Counted from the first letter of the stretch, positions 12,256 through 24,203 are shown. The stretch: DNA of 64,000 nt from Catenaria anguillulae PL171 (GCA_002102555.1 MCFL01000060.1:62001-126000); one strand, 5' to 3'. Numbers and translations are program-made. The notes: generated by a model not told the origin, from the letters alone.

Positions 12256-13483
12256 GTTGGTGATGATGTTGTTGTTTTGGTTAAGTTGTCTTGTCGACAA
12301 TGTTGGTGTTGCGTCTGCGATGACAGGAATGTGTACTGAAGCACGCTGGCTCTGGCACTGGCACCTGCACTGGTATGTAAACAATCGGATGACGGATGGT
12401 CAGCGACACTCGTACTAATATGTACTACTACTTCTAGCACACTCCTCGCTCGGGAGGGGAGGATCCGCGATACCTACATGGTCGCATTCCGAATGAAAAG
12501 CGAGAGCGATGCAAGCAATTACCAGTTCGATTCGACAAAGCAATGATGAATGGTGGGTCGGCTGATGCTCGGTCTGATCGGCTGCAGACCCCTGGATGAA
12601 TCTTGGGGTCAAGGTCAAGCCCAGCGGTGCGTTCTTCTTGTTCTTCTTGTTCTTCTTGTTCTTCTTGTTCTTCTTGTACAGGCGGCCGGCTACTGGCGGC
12701 TGATCAAAGAGCGATGTAACTGGCGAGCTGGCAGAGACTGAGCTGAGCGGCTCGAGAACAGCATCTTGGGCCCTTGGTTGTACTTATGGGTAATTCTGAC
12801 GAGCAAGGTATCGGCCAGGTCGAGTGTCGAGTGTTGCTATGGCAACACTTTGCCGTCGGTTGCATCGCCGCTTTGTCTGTTTGTGGCACACCATGATGAA
12901 ACCAATCATGGCCCACAAATTTAAACGACAAACGGTCGGCGGAAATCCCACCACACCTCACCCTCCGTACGCGTGCAACAGAGCTGCTGGGCGGCGGCGG
13001 CGGCGGCGGTGCATCCAACTGCTTTTCCGTGTGAGCATGACTCCCACAGACAGGTGCATTCACTAAGTTTCCTTGCATTTTCCTCGCGGTCAGCTATAAT
13101 ACATCGGATCCTTAGGTATGGATGCGTTCACAGGCAGTGACTGTCGCTGTCCGTTCTTCCGCCATTGTTTAAACCTGCTTGTGCCCGGATATCGAGTATA
13201 TGCCGTCATGCGTGTAGATTGATCCAAAGATGCAATATTGTGACGCCGGAGTACCCAGAGCACTAACGGCAAAACGGCAGGCGGTGGGTACGCAGTTCTC
13301 ATCCACGCGACGTCACCGCGAGCAACAGACAGACGGAATCACCAATCAATCAGTTCGATTCGCGCCGGATTTGACTTGTCTCTGTTCCTGGAACCAGCAG
13401 GCTCAGTCACGATGATGGAGCTCAAGCGTTATTGATCTGAGGTTTGTACGATATCGAACCGTTTCCTCCGTGACGAGCTGGAG
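12256..13483. other. Intergenic between two minus-strand genes
   Basis: Promoter side of the large Ser-rich gene and 3' side of the release-factor gene. It holds a 9-bp tandem repeat (12631-12675) and a short GCG repeat (about 12990-13009). No protein-like frame. Confidence 0.5.
12631..12675. repeat. 9-bp tandem repeat, five copies
   Basis: GTTCTTCTT repeated five times without mismatch, about 375 bases upstream of the start codon of the minus-strand Ser-rich gene. On that gene's strand it reads as AAGAAGAAC, a purine tract. Confidence 0.95.
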
Positions 13484-14882
13484 TTATTTCGTTCGGTTGA
13501 ACTCCCACTCCTTGATAAACGCCTCAAAGTCTTCCCTTGCCCGAATTTCGCTCCATCTAACCCTTGCCTCCTCCATTAGCGCATCGAGCGCCATCCCACC
13601 ACCCAACACATCATCCACTCGATTTGTCACGGCTCCCGATTGATGATCCTTGACCTGCTGATAGGGATGAAGCACGTACGAGCGCACTTGATGCTGTGCG
13701 CCGAAAGCGTTGGTCGATTGAGACTGGCGATGTGCCAATTTGGCTTGCTGGCTGTGTATCCAAAGTGTTAGCCAAGGGTGAAACCGGAACAGAGAACATG
13801 CGAAAACAATTTGGGATTTATACTTTGCTTGCTCTTGGCGTTCGTACAGTCGCTGCCGCAGCATGCGAAGCGCAAACGCCTTGTTTCGATGCTGGGACCG
13901 TTCTTGTTGGCACTGGACCGTGATACCCGTGGGCAAATGCACCAGTCGCACAGCCGAATCAGTGGTGTTGACGTGCTGCCCGCCCGCGCCGCTGGCACGA
14001 AACACTGGAGTTGGTCGAGGACGATATTCAGCAATGAGCGGGAAATGCTCAAGGCAGAGGGTGCCGAACAGACCTTGAACTTCGACATCCTTCATGTCGA
14101 CCTCACCGCCGCCCACCTCCTCAGTCATCTTTTGCACATCTACCGCTGCAAAACTGGTATGCCGCTTGCCCGCAGAATTGAACGGGCTGATGCGAACCAG
14201 CCGATGGACGCCCGACTCGAGCCAATACTGGCCAAATGGATATGCGCCTTGTGCGTGAAAGGCAAACGTCCGTGGTCCGTTCTCAAGCCATTCCAGACGC
14301 ATGCGATGTCGACGAGCGTGTGCAGCGTACATGCTCGACAACATCGACGCCCAGTCTTCAGAATCAGCGCCGCCGGCGCCAGCGGTCACGGTAAGCGTGC
14401 AAATTGCGTTCGAGTTGGGAATCGTGTGCCTGTGAATAAGCGGGTGAAGAGTATGAGCCAGGCCAATGGGACCGGTACAATGATGAACGAGCACATGACG
14501 GTACAGACAGAGAATATTGTTCGATGGCTTGGTTGACCGAGTCAATTACTGACGTTAGGTCGGCAATCAAATCCGCTGGATCCAACGAGTCGTCGCTTTG
14601 CATCATGCCGGCAAGTTCAACCAGGTCGCTGTGCACTGTTTCCATCTCGTTGTACTTGCCAAGCTTAAGCATCGCCTGTCCAATTCGCCGATCCATGCTG
14701 CTAGAAGAGGAGTCTGCGCCGTTCACTAACGGGGTCGCCGAGGTCCGAAATTGTGTTCGACTCGGCCCCAGTTGCCGGGCAGCGAGTGTTCGCAGCAACT
14801 CGTCGCCTCCAAACATGCATCGGCGGAGAGTCGAGAGTCGAGATGCCAATTGCTCCAAGTGAGTTTTCATGTGAGTATTCAT
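13484..14882 (-). CDS. Organellar peptide chain release factor, RF2 type
   Basis: Three exons on the minus strand: 14882-14509, 14429-13824, 13751-13484; introns of 79 and 72 nt; 415 residues (bacterial RF2 is about 365). Class I release factors read stop codons and trigger hydrolysis of peptidyl-tRNA. The GGQ catalytic loop is present (GAGGQHVNTTDSAVR). The codon-recognition region reads RISPFNSAGKRHTSF, with the SPF tripeptide of RF2 (UAA/UGA) rather than the PxT of RF1. AGAGGADSEDWASMLSSMY is the RF2-type motif after domain 1, and the C-terminus has VRSYVLHPYQQVKD. The N-terminal helices (LEQLASRLSTLRR, LLRTLAARQ) fit RF domain 1. The start ATG at 14882 gives a short basic leader, so a mitochondrial location is likely. 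RF2 is expected to be lost where mitochondrial UGA codes for Trp. Confidence 0.9.
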
Positions 14883-15199
14883 GGTTTACATAATTTGGAC
14901 TCACAGTCGCCTTCTTCAAACGACATCCTGTCTCACGCCACGAGATCGGAGGGCCATATCTTCTTGAACTGCTCACGCCAGGTAATGCTGGAGCCCAGCG
15001 GAAAGGACAAGCATGTGTATCGCGCCCTGCGAAACGTGCGCATCTTGGCAACTGCCCGAGCCGCCTTGATCTCCCGAGCGAAGATGACTCGTTCCGCGAA
15101 TGCTTGAGGCGTGCCCGATTCCGATTCGCATGGAGAAAACAAATCCAAAGCACCCATCTTCAATGACAACCTCATGCAATTCGGGATGCAAGACTTACC
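14883..15199. promoter_or_regulatory. Divergent promoter between RF2 and the membrane-protein gene
   Basis: 317 bases between two divergent start codons. A minus-strand 80-codon frame (15175-14933, MRLSLKMGALDLFS, basic, ending WPSDLVA) fills much of it. It could be a small protein or an unspliced leader, but I cannot match it to a family. Confidence 0.35.
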
Positions 15200-16505
15200 A
15201 TGCCAACTGAATACTATGAGCTCAGCGACCCAGGGGTCAAGGCAGCTAACACGTTTAGCACAGTTGTCACATGCATTTTGTTCGCATTTTCGGCCAAACT
15301 GGCGACCACAACCAAGACGGCGTTTGATACGTGCTCAGTTTTGATGGTGCTGCCCATCTTGCTGTCCGATTGTTCTTACTGGTTGACGATTGCCAAAGTG
15401 ATACCCGTTGTATGTTGCATTCATGGTCTAACCGAGTCCTATCCTGACTGCCACGCTGGTCAATCTCTTACTCGCTATGGGAAATCAAGCCCATGAACGA
15501 ACCTCCTCGAACCATGTCCCTAGTCTTGACCTGCGGTCTCGCTTGTGCACTCTGCTGCCACCGATTTCGCGTCTTTGCCCGCGCGGGGCTCGCCGACTGG
15601 TACACTCCACGTCGGTCGCGGCTGCTCGTCGCCTTCATTCTTGTGCACACATTCATTTCCATGTGCATCATGAGCATATCCTATTGGCTCCAGCGTGAGC
15701 ACTATCCAACCGGGTTTCCATCCTCGCCATTTCGAAAAGCCACTCAGCTTGCCCAGTTTGGAGTCAACATGCCGATTCACTTGGCGTTCACTTTCATGAC
15801 GTTTCGAATCGTGTGGGACATTCGCGAGGCAGTCATTCGGCGCAAGTCGGTTCAAAACACCGTTGCGGGGAAGGGCTCGGGAGGCAAGGGTTCGTCTGCA
15901 ATTCATGAGGACTACAATGGCATGGTCACTCTGGCCGTTCCTGACATGCTCATTCGCGGGTCGTCGACGGCAACGACAAGCGACTCGGAGTCAGCGGTTC
16001 CACCAGACACGACGCTGATGGCGGTTCCAATGATGACCGACATGAAACGGAAGAGCGTTTTGATTATTGAGAGTGGAACGCCAGGAAGTCATGTCGGAAG
16101 CGGTATTGGGGTTTCTCCGTCACCATCATTCTATCGATCCAGCCAACCTGGATCTACAACCAATCTGGCTGAGGGTACCCTCTCGCTATCGAGGCTCAAG
16201 TCTACCTTGAAAACCGCACGTCAACACACTCTTCCCCGAGCCGACAAGGAGTTTTATCGACAAGCATCAAAAGTGCTCGTGTCCATTGCCGTGATGGTGG
16301 TGTCTGCATTAAGCGCGTCCTTGTCGTTCGTTCTGATCTTTAGCATCCTTGGTACGCCGCCATGCGGTTAAGTACGAAACCCAACAGTTTGTCTGACTTG
16401 GGTGACCTTGTGTACACAGTGGATGCTACGGCCGGGTCACTTGTGCGGATCTATCTCTTGGCGGGGCTGTATCAGTGGCATCACATCATAAATTTGGTGA
16501 AATAA
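15200..16505 (+). CDS. Seven-pass membrane protein, family not recognised
   Basis: Three exons: 15200-15409, 15490-16351 and 16420-16505 (introns 80 and 68 nt), 385 residues. Exon 1 starts MPTEYYELSDPG and holds two hydrophobic helices (TVVTCILFAFSA; TCSVLMVLPILLSDCSYW). Exon 2 holds three more (LVLTCGLACALCC; LLVAFILVHTFISMCIMSI; NMPIHLAFTFMTFRIVW). It then has a ~160-residue Ser/Thr-rich hydrophilic loop and a sixth helix (VLVSIAVMVVSALSASLSF). Exon 3 encodes a seventh helix (LVRIYLLAGLYQWHHIINLV) and the stop. Seven helices with a long third inner loop resemble a GPCR layout, but I see no diagnostic motif, so a receptor role is only a suggestion. Divergent from the RF2 gene. Confidence 0.72.
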
Positions 16506-16698
16506 ACAGATATCATGTTCCTTAACAAACTCTGCACTCAGCTTGCGTTTCTGTCGTTGACGAAGCTCTGGTGGAACGCGTTCTTCGGCTGTCTTTTATA
16601 ATGCGAACATTTTTTGCTCGCGACCCGGCTGGCAACATGCATAATCAAATCGGCGCATCATCCTATGTAGGCCACTATAACATAAAGAAAAAGCAATC

Positions 16699-18751
16699 AT
16701 GCCCTCCCTTGGAAGCTTTGGCAGTACTTCTCTCTCCAGGCAACCTCAAATTGCTCCCACCAGCGATTCTCACCCTCACCCGCACACAATGACCTCCGGT
16801 GCCTCTGCTGCTGCTGGTGGTTCCCAGCTGCCCCCATCCGAGCACAAGGGGCACATGGTCGTCGATACCAAGACTGGCCACGTCACGCATCACGTCGATG
16901 TGGATGGTGACGGGACCGACGACTGGTCTGTTCCGCCTGCCGTCAAAGATCATCCGTACTTTGTCGAAGTCCAGGACGGGAGTATCGTCGAAGCCCTGAA
17001 AACACTCAACGAGAAGCTCAAGGCCAAGGGCATGAAGCACATCATCTCGTGCAAGCCAGTTCGCGAACTGTTTGGCACGTGCGTCGAGGCTGGCCAGCTC
17101 GGCCTTTACGAGTACAATGGCCGACCCGTATTGGCCATCAACCCTGGCAGGTACTGGAACATGTCTATTTATCATGAGTGGCGTGGGACGCACAGCATCT
17201 CGGATCAGCTCGAGTTCTTGGGATTGACTATGGCACAAGTGGGGCAAGGCGAGTGCTTGGTCGTACAAGCGCCAAACAATAATGTGTTTTGCATTCGCAA
17301 TGGTGGCTTTGTGGCGTATGGCTTTGACGGAAGGTTCCGCATCCTGGCGGTTATTGATACGTTGAATTTGGGCGACGACGCGGCGATTCGCGAGCAAAGG
17401 TATGATTTCCGTTCGTCGTTTCTCATCAGGTCACGACTCAATCTGTCGTATTCTTGTGTGCAGCACCAACATTGTCCTTGGATGGAAAAAGGAGGTCAAG
17501 TCCAACTGCCAAACGGCTACCGGCCAATGGGTCTCGGTCACCGTCGCTACCTTTTTTAACGTGCCTGCGAACAATGTGCTCATTGTTCAGCAAGGCGATA
17601 AGTTGCTTCAACTGCCAGCTGGTCAGCACGTGGTCACCAACCCAAATACGACTTATCGTGGATTCTTCTCACTTGCGGAGCGGCAAAAGACCTTCAAGAC
17701 CAAGCCTTCGTACACAGGTTCGCCCTGGTCCATGTTTTGTTTGTCTGTTCATGAGATCGTACTGATGCCCGTCCTGCCTACCTGATTCCAGTCGAGGGAG
17801 TTCCCGTCGTGCTCAACGTCAACTTGCGGTACCGCCTTTCCGAGCCCTTGCTTCTTGCTCGTCATTACAACGAGCCTTTCGCGGCCTTAGAAAACCCAGC
17901 GCAGGCGGTTGTGAATTCGGTCGTGTCCCGCTTGAGGTTTGTTCGCACCCACGATCGTTGACCCTTTTTGCACAGAGAGGCCTCACGTTCCATTCCCACA
18001 GCTACTCGCAGTTCATGCGCGCAAAAAATTTAGCTGGAGATGTACCTGACGTTGAGCACGTATCGTGGCTCGAGCAATTCAAGCAAGAATGCATGGACGA
18101 GCTCACAAAGCAAGCAAAATGTTACGGGGTACGTAGCGTATCTGCCCTTTCTGTGGTTTCCATTTGCGGATTGCTGAAGTTTGTAGCCCAAAACAGGTCA
18201 TTGTTGAGTCATTTACGGTCCTTGACCGGTCGCTTGAAGGTGAGCTCGGTCTCGACTTGCAACGTCAAGCCGACTCTGTCCTGCAAAATCAAATCCGCTC
18301 AACCCAAATCGCCCTCGAAAACTCTATCAAAATCACGGCGGAAAAGGGCAAACTTGCCGTGGCCGAGGTCGAAGCACAGCAAAAGCGCACGCGCACTGAT
18401 GCGGACTACTACGAGAGCGTGAAAAAAGCGCAAGCCGAAACCGAGGCGTCGGCCATGCGCGCCAGGCAAGAAGCAGAAAACATTCGCCTGTTGGCTGACG
18501 CAAAGGCAAAGGAGATTCAGCTGCTCAGTGGCGCATACAGGGACATCAAGGATCCTGCTGCACTCGAGATTATGCTGGCCGAATTGGACGTCAAGAAGAC
18601 AAAGGCGTTGCCCGCGCAGACCGTGTACTTTTCGGGAAGTGGACGGTCCAGGGGAGGGTCGGGTGTTGAGCAGTCGTATGTGCAAGGGTATGGGACTGCG
18701 CTCGGGGTTGGGTTGGCTGCTGCTGGGACGCAAAAGGGACCGGCCGTCTGA
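16699..18751 (+). CDS. Vacuolin-like SPFH/Band 7 domain protein
   Basis: Five exons: 16699-17399, 17464-17717, 17792-17936, 18002-18128, 18197-18751; introns 64-74 nt, all phases consistent; 593 residues. SPFH proteins oligomerise on membranes and organise microdomains. The order here (N-terminal beta-rich part with GQGECLVVQAPNNNVFCIRNG, then GVPVVLNVNLRYRLSEPLLL, then a long Ala/Glu-rich coiled coil) resembles the vacuolins of Dictyostelium, which coat late endosomes. The coiled coil runs from about residue 425 to 545 (KLAVAEVEAQQKRTRTDA, AMRARQEAENIRLLADAKAK). The C-terminus is Gly/Ser-rich. No signal peptide or membrane helix is seen, so peripheral membrane attachment is expected. A start at the internal MTSGAS (residue 31) is possible. 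The vacuolin link is from memory of sequence style, not a search. Confidence 0.82.
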
Positions 18752-19364
18752 TGGTCTCAGACAGCCCGGGTGCGATCGCGACTCCGCCCACTGCTAAGCG
18801 ATGCGGGAAAAGGCCAAGTGAAAGACTTTCTGCAGTGAATTCTTTAATCGATTGTCGTAACCTCGCAAAATCTCCACAATCAATAAACAGTGAGTTGAGT
18901 AGCATTGAGTGTCAGCATTCAGATGGCGGAATTCTCGCAATGGTTGCTCAAATCAAACCTATCTTGTATTTACATTGTCGAAACACAACAAAACAAAAGC
19001 CGAACTTGAATAAATGAAAGGAGGGAATCAAAATCTCAATGCTCACCCAAATTGTACAGCGCTCCAACAGCCAATTCGTTTGCCTCGGTCGCATTCATTG
19101 AGCGCTCCTACCAACATACGTGTGGGGATCTCTGGATCGGTCAACGTGAGCGCCCAGAAGAGCTCGTCGCGGACGGCATTGAGGATCCGGGCGACGGTTT
19201 GTTCCACAAGCGTGAGGATCGGGTAGGATGAGGCGAGCGACTTTGCCGACAAAGCCAAAAAGTCGAGCTGGTCCCGTACGTGGCCGTGGCCATGCTACTT
19301 TGACTGCTGGCTGCGTGATGTGAGACATGAACAGGTGCACGATGCACAGCGAGGATCGGGGTAC

Positions 19365-19608
19365 TTTTCCACCAGTGGAAAAATGAAGAAAAACATGTTT
19401 TTTCTCCATTTTTCATCAACTTCCATGATTGTCATTATTCTTTCGTTTTTCTTCATTTTTCACCTTTCTCTTGGTGGAAAACTGAGGAAAAACGCGCACA
19501 TATTTCTCCATTTTTCACCTCACTTTTCTTTCTGCCACTTTTCTCCATCTTTCCTCATTTTTCAACTGTCATGTTTGTCTACTTTTCTCCATTTTTCACC
19601 CTTCTCGT
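19365..19608. repeat. Motif cluster, CTCCATTTTTC type (copy 1)
   Basis: It begins with an 18-bp perfect palindrome (TTTTCCAC CA GTGGAAAA, 19365-19382) followed by ATGAAGAAAAA. It continues with at least five variants of TTTCTYCAYTTTTC on the plus strand (for example near 19399, 19445, 19500, 19545, 19580). The pattern is clearly repeated, but the units are not a strict tandem array. Confidence 0.75.
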
Positions 19609-21269
19609 TTCCAATGGAACCTCAGCGAAGCAACCAGCCAACGAATGCAGAGTGCAGTTTTGCATGTAGACGGCACGGAACGGACAGGGCATGGCGGATA
19701 CAGTATGTACCGTTGAAGGATTTGCCACTGGGAAGTGAAGGTCTGTCTGTAAAGTGGAGCGATGCGAGGCGTGCAAAGTTAGCGTCTGCACTCAGAATGT
19801 GCGGGAAGTCAAGACGCGAGACGCGAGACTTATGTACGTACCAAATAGGATCAGAGCTGTGGCGGGCTGGATCATCGGTACATGCCTGGAAGTGACAGGA
19901 CACAGTTAGTGATGATATTCGAGGGGTTTTTAGTGGGCACAGATGTGCGTACCAGGATCAGAGAGACGCAGACAGCGGCCTACATGATTGCAAGAGAGCA
20001 ACGGGTGGTGTCAGTCAGGTTGAGCTTTCGACAAGGACGAGGATGACGGCCATACCAGACGTGAGGGATCGGCAATCTACAGCGGAGAAGATCAACTGTT
20101 AGCATAAGCCTAGCAGACTGTGAATGAAGGCATAGCCGCACATGGCGTGGAGGAGCGGTAGTGGTGGATTGGCGACAGTGTTCGTGATGTGCCAGCACCA
20201 CATAAAAGGACGGGTAGCAGCAGAGCGGGTGGGGGACTTGAAGAAGTCAGCCCGAGGGAGAGAGGGCACCGGCGGGGGCAGGCCACACATTTAAGGTTTC
20301 GTCGCGCAAGTCGGGAGAGTGGTCGCTTGGCAGCGGTTTTGCGTCCGATTCCAACGAGAACTAACGAGAACGAGAAGGCAGACACGTGGACAGTTGCCGA
20401 CGCGTTTTGTTCATGCGTTCAAACTGTACGCGCGGCCACCATGTGGATCCGGCGCCGGCAAGCGTATTGGGTGTCAGGCTTTGCATGCCGGCACAGATTG
20501 ACGAGATTTTGTTGGAAATAATACACAGGGGTAAATGAGCATCGGAATGGATACAATCATCGACAAAACGAGAAGAACAGTTCAAAGCGTGAGCACAAAG
20601 CGACAAGCGGGAAACAAGAACATGACGCCCACAACATTTGTGCTCTTGGACGCCTGCGTATTCGATCCGGCCATGGATCGAATACGCTTTGACGCGGGTC
20701 ATTTTCATCTTTCGTGAAATGGTTCTTGCTCGCTTTGAAGTCGCGGAATGGTGTGCCCCACAATCATTGCCAACTGACACGGCCCGTCGATTTGTCAAGT
20801 TTGGCATCCGCTGCGCGCACTTTGCAAGGGATCCCGCTCGCTTTCGCATTTTGCCAATTGCATGTATTCAAAGTCGGGCTGTGATTTCCCCGAGCAATCC
20901 TCATGCCCACACAAGCAACGATCCTCGTTTGCTTTGCCGTCCTTTTATCATCGCTTCCAGAGTCCCCATTCCGAAATGGCGTACCAGTTGAGTCAATGCG
21001 ACCTGGCCTTGATTGTGATGGTGTGTTTTTGTACCAAAATAATGTATTCCGTGAACATGCAAGTCTACGGGTGTGGCCGCGTGGGAAAGGTTCATGCCTG
21101 TTCGGTTAGGAGGGCACGACGCTGATAGCTGCTGACCACCATCTTCCGTTTTGCTGCGGTGTTGAAGGTAGAAAAGTGCCTCTGGAAAGTGGGGAGGCTG
21201 TCCAGTGGGCGAAATAGGGGTCCAGTTTGGCTGGGAACGGCCCAAGTCACCCAGTCCGCCTCACCAAGT

Positions 21270-21448
21270 AGAAAATGAAGAAAAATGGGTGAAAAGTGCA
21301 GGAGTGGAAAGCGAGGAAAAGTGGAGAAAAATGCCCAGGAGAGAAAAGGGAAGAAAAATGGGCGGTGAAAAATGCCTTGATCCATTTTTCTCCACGTTTC
21401 CTCACGTGGAAAAATCGAACTCATATTTCTCCACTTTTCTCCCCAGCG
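21270..21448. repeat. Motif cluster, CTCCATTTTTC type (copy 2)
   Basis: It starts with GAAAATGAAGAAAAATGGG like copy 1 and carries several GGAGAAAAATG-type units, the reverse complement of the copy 1 motif. It then turns to CATTTTTCTCCACG and TTTCTCCACTTTTCTCC. A hairpin pairs 21384-21396 with 21405-21415 (CCACG/CGTGG plus an A/T stem). Confidence 0.75.
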
Positions 21449-21537
21449 AAATCTGACCCTGGTTTCGCTGTGATGGTACCTCACAATATTTACTGGCCAG
21501 CCTGATTCAAATCCAATGCAAACAACAACCCTCCGCA

Positions 21538-22302
21538 ATGTCTTTTCACACAATGTATCCACCTCATCTACACATCTCGACGGGTAACCTCACGGACTCG
21601 GCATCGCCGGCCACCGCAACCACCACGGCCTCCCCCTCGATCGCTCCTCACCAACACCCAACATCGTCGTCGTCTCACACTTCTCCACACACGCTGCTCA
21701 CTGCCACACTGCAATCACTGCTCGACATTGACCAGCTCGTCACTGAGCTCGCCGCCGCGACCAATACTGTTCATCAACTCGCTGCCTCGTCCAATGTCAT
21801 TGCACAGCAAGATCTCGAAGCGCAGCGCCAAGTCCTGGGCAAGTCGCTTGTTGGGATCCGAGGATTGGTGCTAGACAAGCTCAAGGAGGTAGAGACGCTG
21901 GTTTGCGAGTTGGATCAAGTCATTGTACGCCCGTCCTTGGACGACTTTCCGCGATGAGTCATTGTTCGCTGATGGATTGATGCTTGCGACTGGGCAGACA
22001 TCGTCCCAAGACAAGGATGTGGACATGACGGGAGACGACACTACCGAGATGCAAGCAGCACAGCAAGAGCTGCAAACGCTTCGCAAGGTTCGATCATGGT
22101 CTCTCCAATCTCGTCGGGGGGAGCTTGGCTGACACAGGGACGGCTGCTGACCATGTAGGAATGGCTCGACAACTCGGCCGTGTTGCGTGACATTGAGCTC
22201 GACATGCACGAGTTTCGCAACATGGTCAGCGTGATCTTGTCGAGGATCAAGGAACCGCTGCATGTGGCCACGTCTCGAGCACCTCCACCCCCATCAGCCT
22301 GA
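21538..22302 (+). CDS. Small coiled-coil protein of unknown function
   Basis: Three exons: 21538-21924, 21998-22087, 22159-22302; introns 73 and 71 nt, all phase 0; 206 residues. The first ~50 residues are Thr/Ser/Pro/His-rich and probably disordered. Helical heptads follow (LLTATLQSLLDIDQLVTEL, LVLDKLKEVETLVCELDQV). Then comes an acidic linker (DKDVDMTGDD) and a second helix (ELQTLRKEWLDNSAVLRDI, MHEFRNMVSVILSRIKE). The end is Pro-rich. Length and helix layout recall subunits of Mediator or kinetochore complexes, but I cannot name a family. Convergent with the RPA14 gene, 117 bases from stop to stop. Confidence 0.6.
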
Positions 22303-22419
22303 TCACCTTAAACATGTACTTGAGGTTGCCTCGGCGACAGAGAAATAGGTATATATGTACATGATACCAAAGAACCACAACTGGCACACAAGAAAAAGAA
22401 AAATCAATCAATGTTGGAA

Positions 22420-22888
22420 TCACGCTTGCTGGAAAAGGTGCGAGTTGGGAAATTGGATGCGAATCATTTCGTTGAGCAAGGTCATGTCTGCAGGAAAGGG
22501 TTGAGCCAACAGTGAGTGCAACGACGCAGAAACACAGACAAAAGAAAAGAGGTTCGGATGTAATGTGCGCACCAACGGTATCGGGCCACTCCTTGTACTC
22601 GACCATTCGCACAGACCCGTCTGCCTCGGCGGTGCCGCGAATCTCAACAAACTGAGCAGTTGGCGGGACCGTCTGGTTGAGGTGGACAATGACTTGGCCC
22701 TGGTCTGCGGCTTGGATGGTGGCCTGCATGCCCGAGATGGAGAGCACTTTTCCGGGGAGGAGGACGGTCTTGCCCACGAATTGCTGGAGCATGCCCGAGT
22801 TGACGCGCAGGCAGGACGAGGGGTCAGACGACGTGGTCATGGTGGACGAGGAGGCGGATTCAAGCTGGTAGGTGGTTGTGGCGCTCAT
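22420..22888 (-). CDS. RPA3: Replication protein A 14-kDa subunit
   Basis: Two exons on the minus strand: 22888-22573 and 22487-22420, with an 85-nt intron; 127 residues, slightly longer than the usual 110-120. RPA14 is the smallest subunit of the heterotrimer that coats single-stranded DNA in replication and repair. It forms one OB fold and pairs with RPA32. The OB-fold strands are visible: RVNSGMLQQFVGKTVLLPGK, ATIQAADQGQVIVHL, TAQFVEIRGTAEADGSVRM. The C-terminal helix (LNEMIRIQFPNSHLF), used for trimer assembly, is supplied by exon 2. The start chosen is MSATTTYQLES; the first ~25 residues are Ser/Thr-rich. Upstream, 239 bases before the ATG, lies a two-block sequence also found upstream of the succinyl-CoA ligase gene. 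Confidence 0.85.
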
Positions 22889-24203
22889 GCTGGATGGTGT
22901 ACGTATGAGTGAGTGACGTTTGCATAATGCTCGGAAGTGTGTCCGAATGCTCACATGTACATTTTTCCATTTGGAGCGTGAGACAGAATCTGTCTCTGCC
23001 GTGAGTGACTCGACCGGCGATGTGCAGCGTGAGCGTGAGTGTGATGCGTGCGATTTCGTGACGTGACGGAAGGGGCCGTCGATCTGTTCTGTTCTGGAAG
23101 CACGTGTTGTTGCCCCATCACTTCACTCAGGGGTACTAAAATGAATGGGGTGAGCGAAGCTCACCGTGTTTTCGGGCTCAGAGATCCGGTCACCCTGAAC
23201 AAGACATCAAGCCTCAACAAGCCAGAAGTTGTGTCCCACGTGAACGATGTCCCCAGATCGCAGTCCACTCAGCGAGGGCCGTGGCGGCACGCGTGATGAA
23301 GCTATATGTATGTGTGTATTTGCGGACGCGTCCGCAGTTGGCTTGTGAGCAGCATTCATTCCGAAATCATCCTGCCTCCACTTCCTCAACGAGTGACGAA
23401 GTGCAAGAGTATCATTCAATAAATCCAAGTCCAGCACATGCACCGTTGCTCAAATTCTCACCAAGCACCAAGCAATGACCGTCTCTTTTTGCCACGAGCA
23501 ATCTGTTGTGAAATCCAGAGTCACACCGTCTATGGGTGCATGCATGACTGGATGTGCTCCCAGTTGCAGACGCGTAACTGGGATAGGGCCGAGTACCGGC
23601 CCACTGCCAGCACCGAGCCAGAGGGACCGGGCTGAGCAGCCGGTAATGCAACATTCCATGCATCACTGAGGTTGATGCATACCACCAGAAGCGAGTACAG
23701 ATGTTGGCATGGCTAGAGTATAGCAGGCTTGTCGTTCATGCCATGGGAAACGGCATGAACGGCGAGCCTCAGTCTTTGTGATATACCGAGATTCCCGTCC
23801 ATCATGTGAGAGCTCAGCTGGCAGCAGCGCTCATCGCTCAGGGTCTGAGAGCAACCCGCGGACGGCCCCGCCATCCGAAACCAAAGATATGGTGGAGTTC
23901 AACCAGACACGACCCACTCCCTATCATCGACGACCCGCCTTAGCAGTAGTAAACTTTGAAATGGAACTACATTGTTAACTTTGACCTGAATGTAATGAAA
24001 CCTTTGGCAACATCATTTTCGCACACAGCGATTTCGATCCAACCTGGTCTCGAATTTTTCTGCTGCCCCCCGCCCCCCACACCTGCCAAAGCAGGATCCT
24101 GTCTCACAGCCACTTGATCGACACTTAGTGACACCAAGTCACGGCGCTCACACACTTATCCATCTCGCCCAAGCACACCGCGCTGCTGCCAGGCACACGG
24201 TTC
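22889..24203. other. Intergenic, RPA14 promoter side
   Basis: No protein-like frame. Contains the shared two-block element at 23128-23213 and a CACGTG at 23101-23106. Confidence 0.5.
23128..23213 (-). promoter_or_regulatory. Shared two-block upstream element, RPA14 copy
   Basis: Read towards RPA14 (minus strand), a 30-bp block (23213-23184) is followed by a 19-bp spacer and a 37-bp block (23164-23128). Both blocks recur at 32279-32355 in front of succinyl-CoA ligase beta. The 30-bp block has one mismatch and the 37-bp block none. The 37-bp block contains the hairpin GTGAGC-GAA-GCTCAC (23150-23164). Distance to the RPA14 ATG is 239 bases. Confidence 0.8.

Larger units (their letters stand above)
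18752..21537. other. Gene-poor 2.8-kb region
   Basis: No frame here looks like a protein. An AATAAA near 19007 may be the polyadenylation signal of the SPFH gene. The region is flanked by two clusters of the same AT-rich motif (19365-19608 and 21270-21448). The ~1.6 kb between them is unassigned. Confidence 0.5.

Noticed and set aside
14933-15175. 80-codon minus frame between RF2 and the membrane-protein gene as a separate gene
   Set aside because: No family match and overlapping alternative frames of similar quality; kept only as a note.
23438-23669. Overlapping short frames on both strands at 23.4-23.7 kb
   Set aside because: No protein character; overlapping frames of similar length on both strands.
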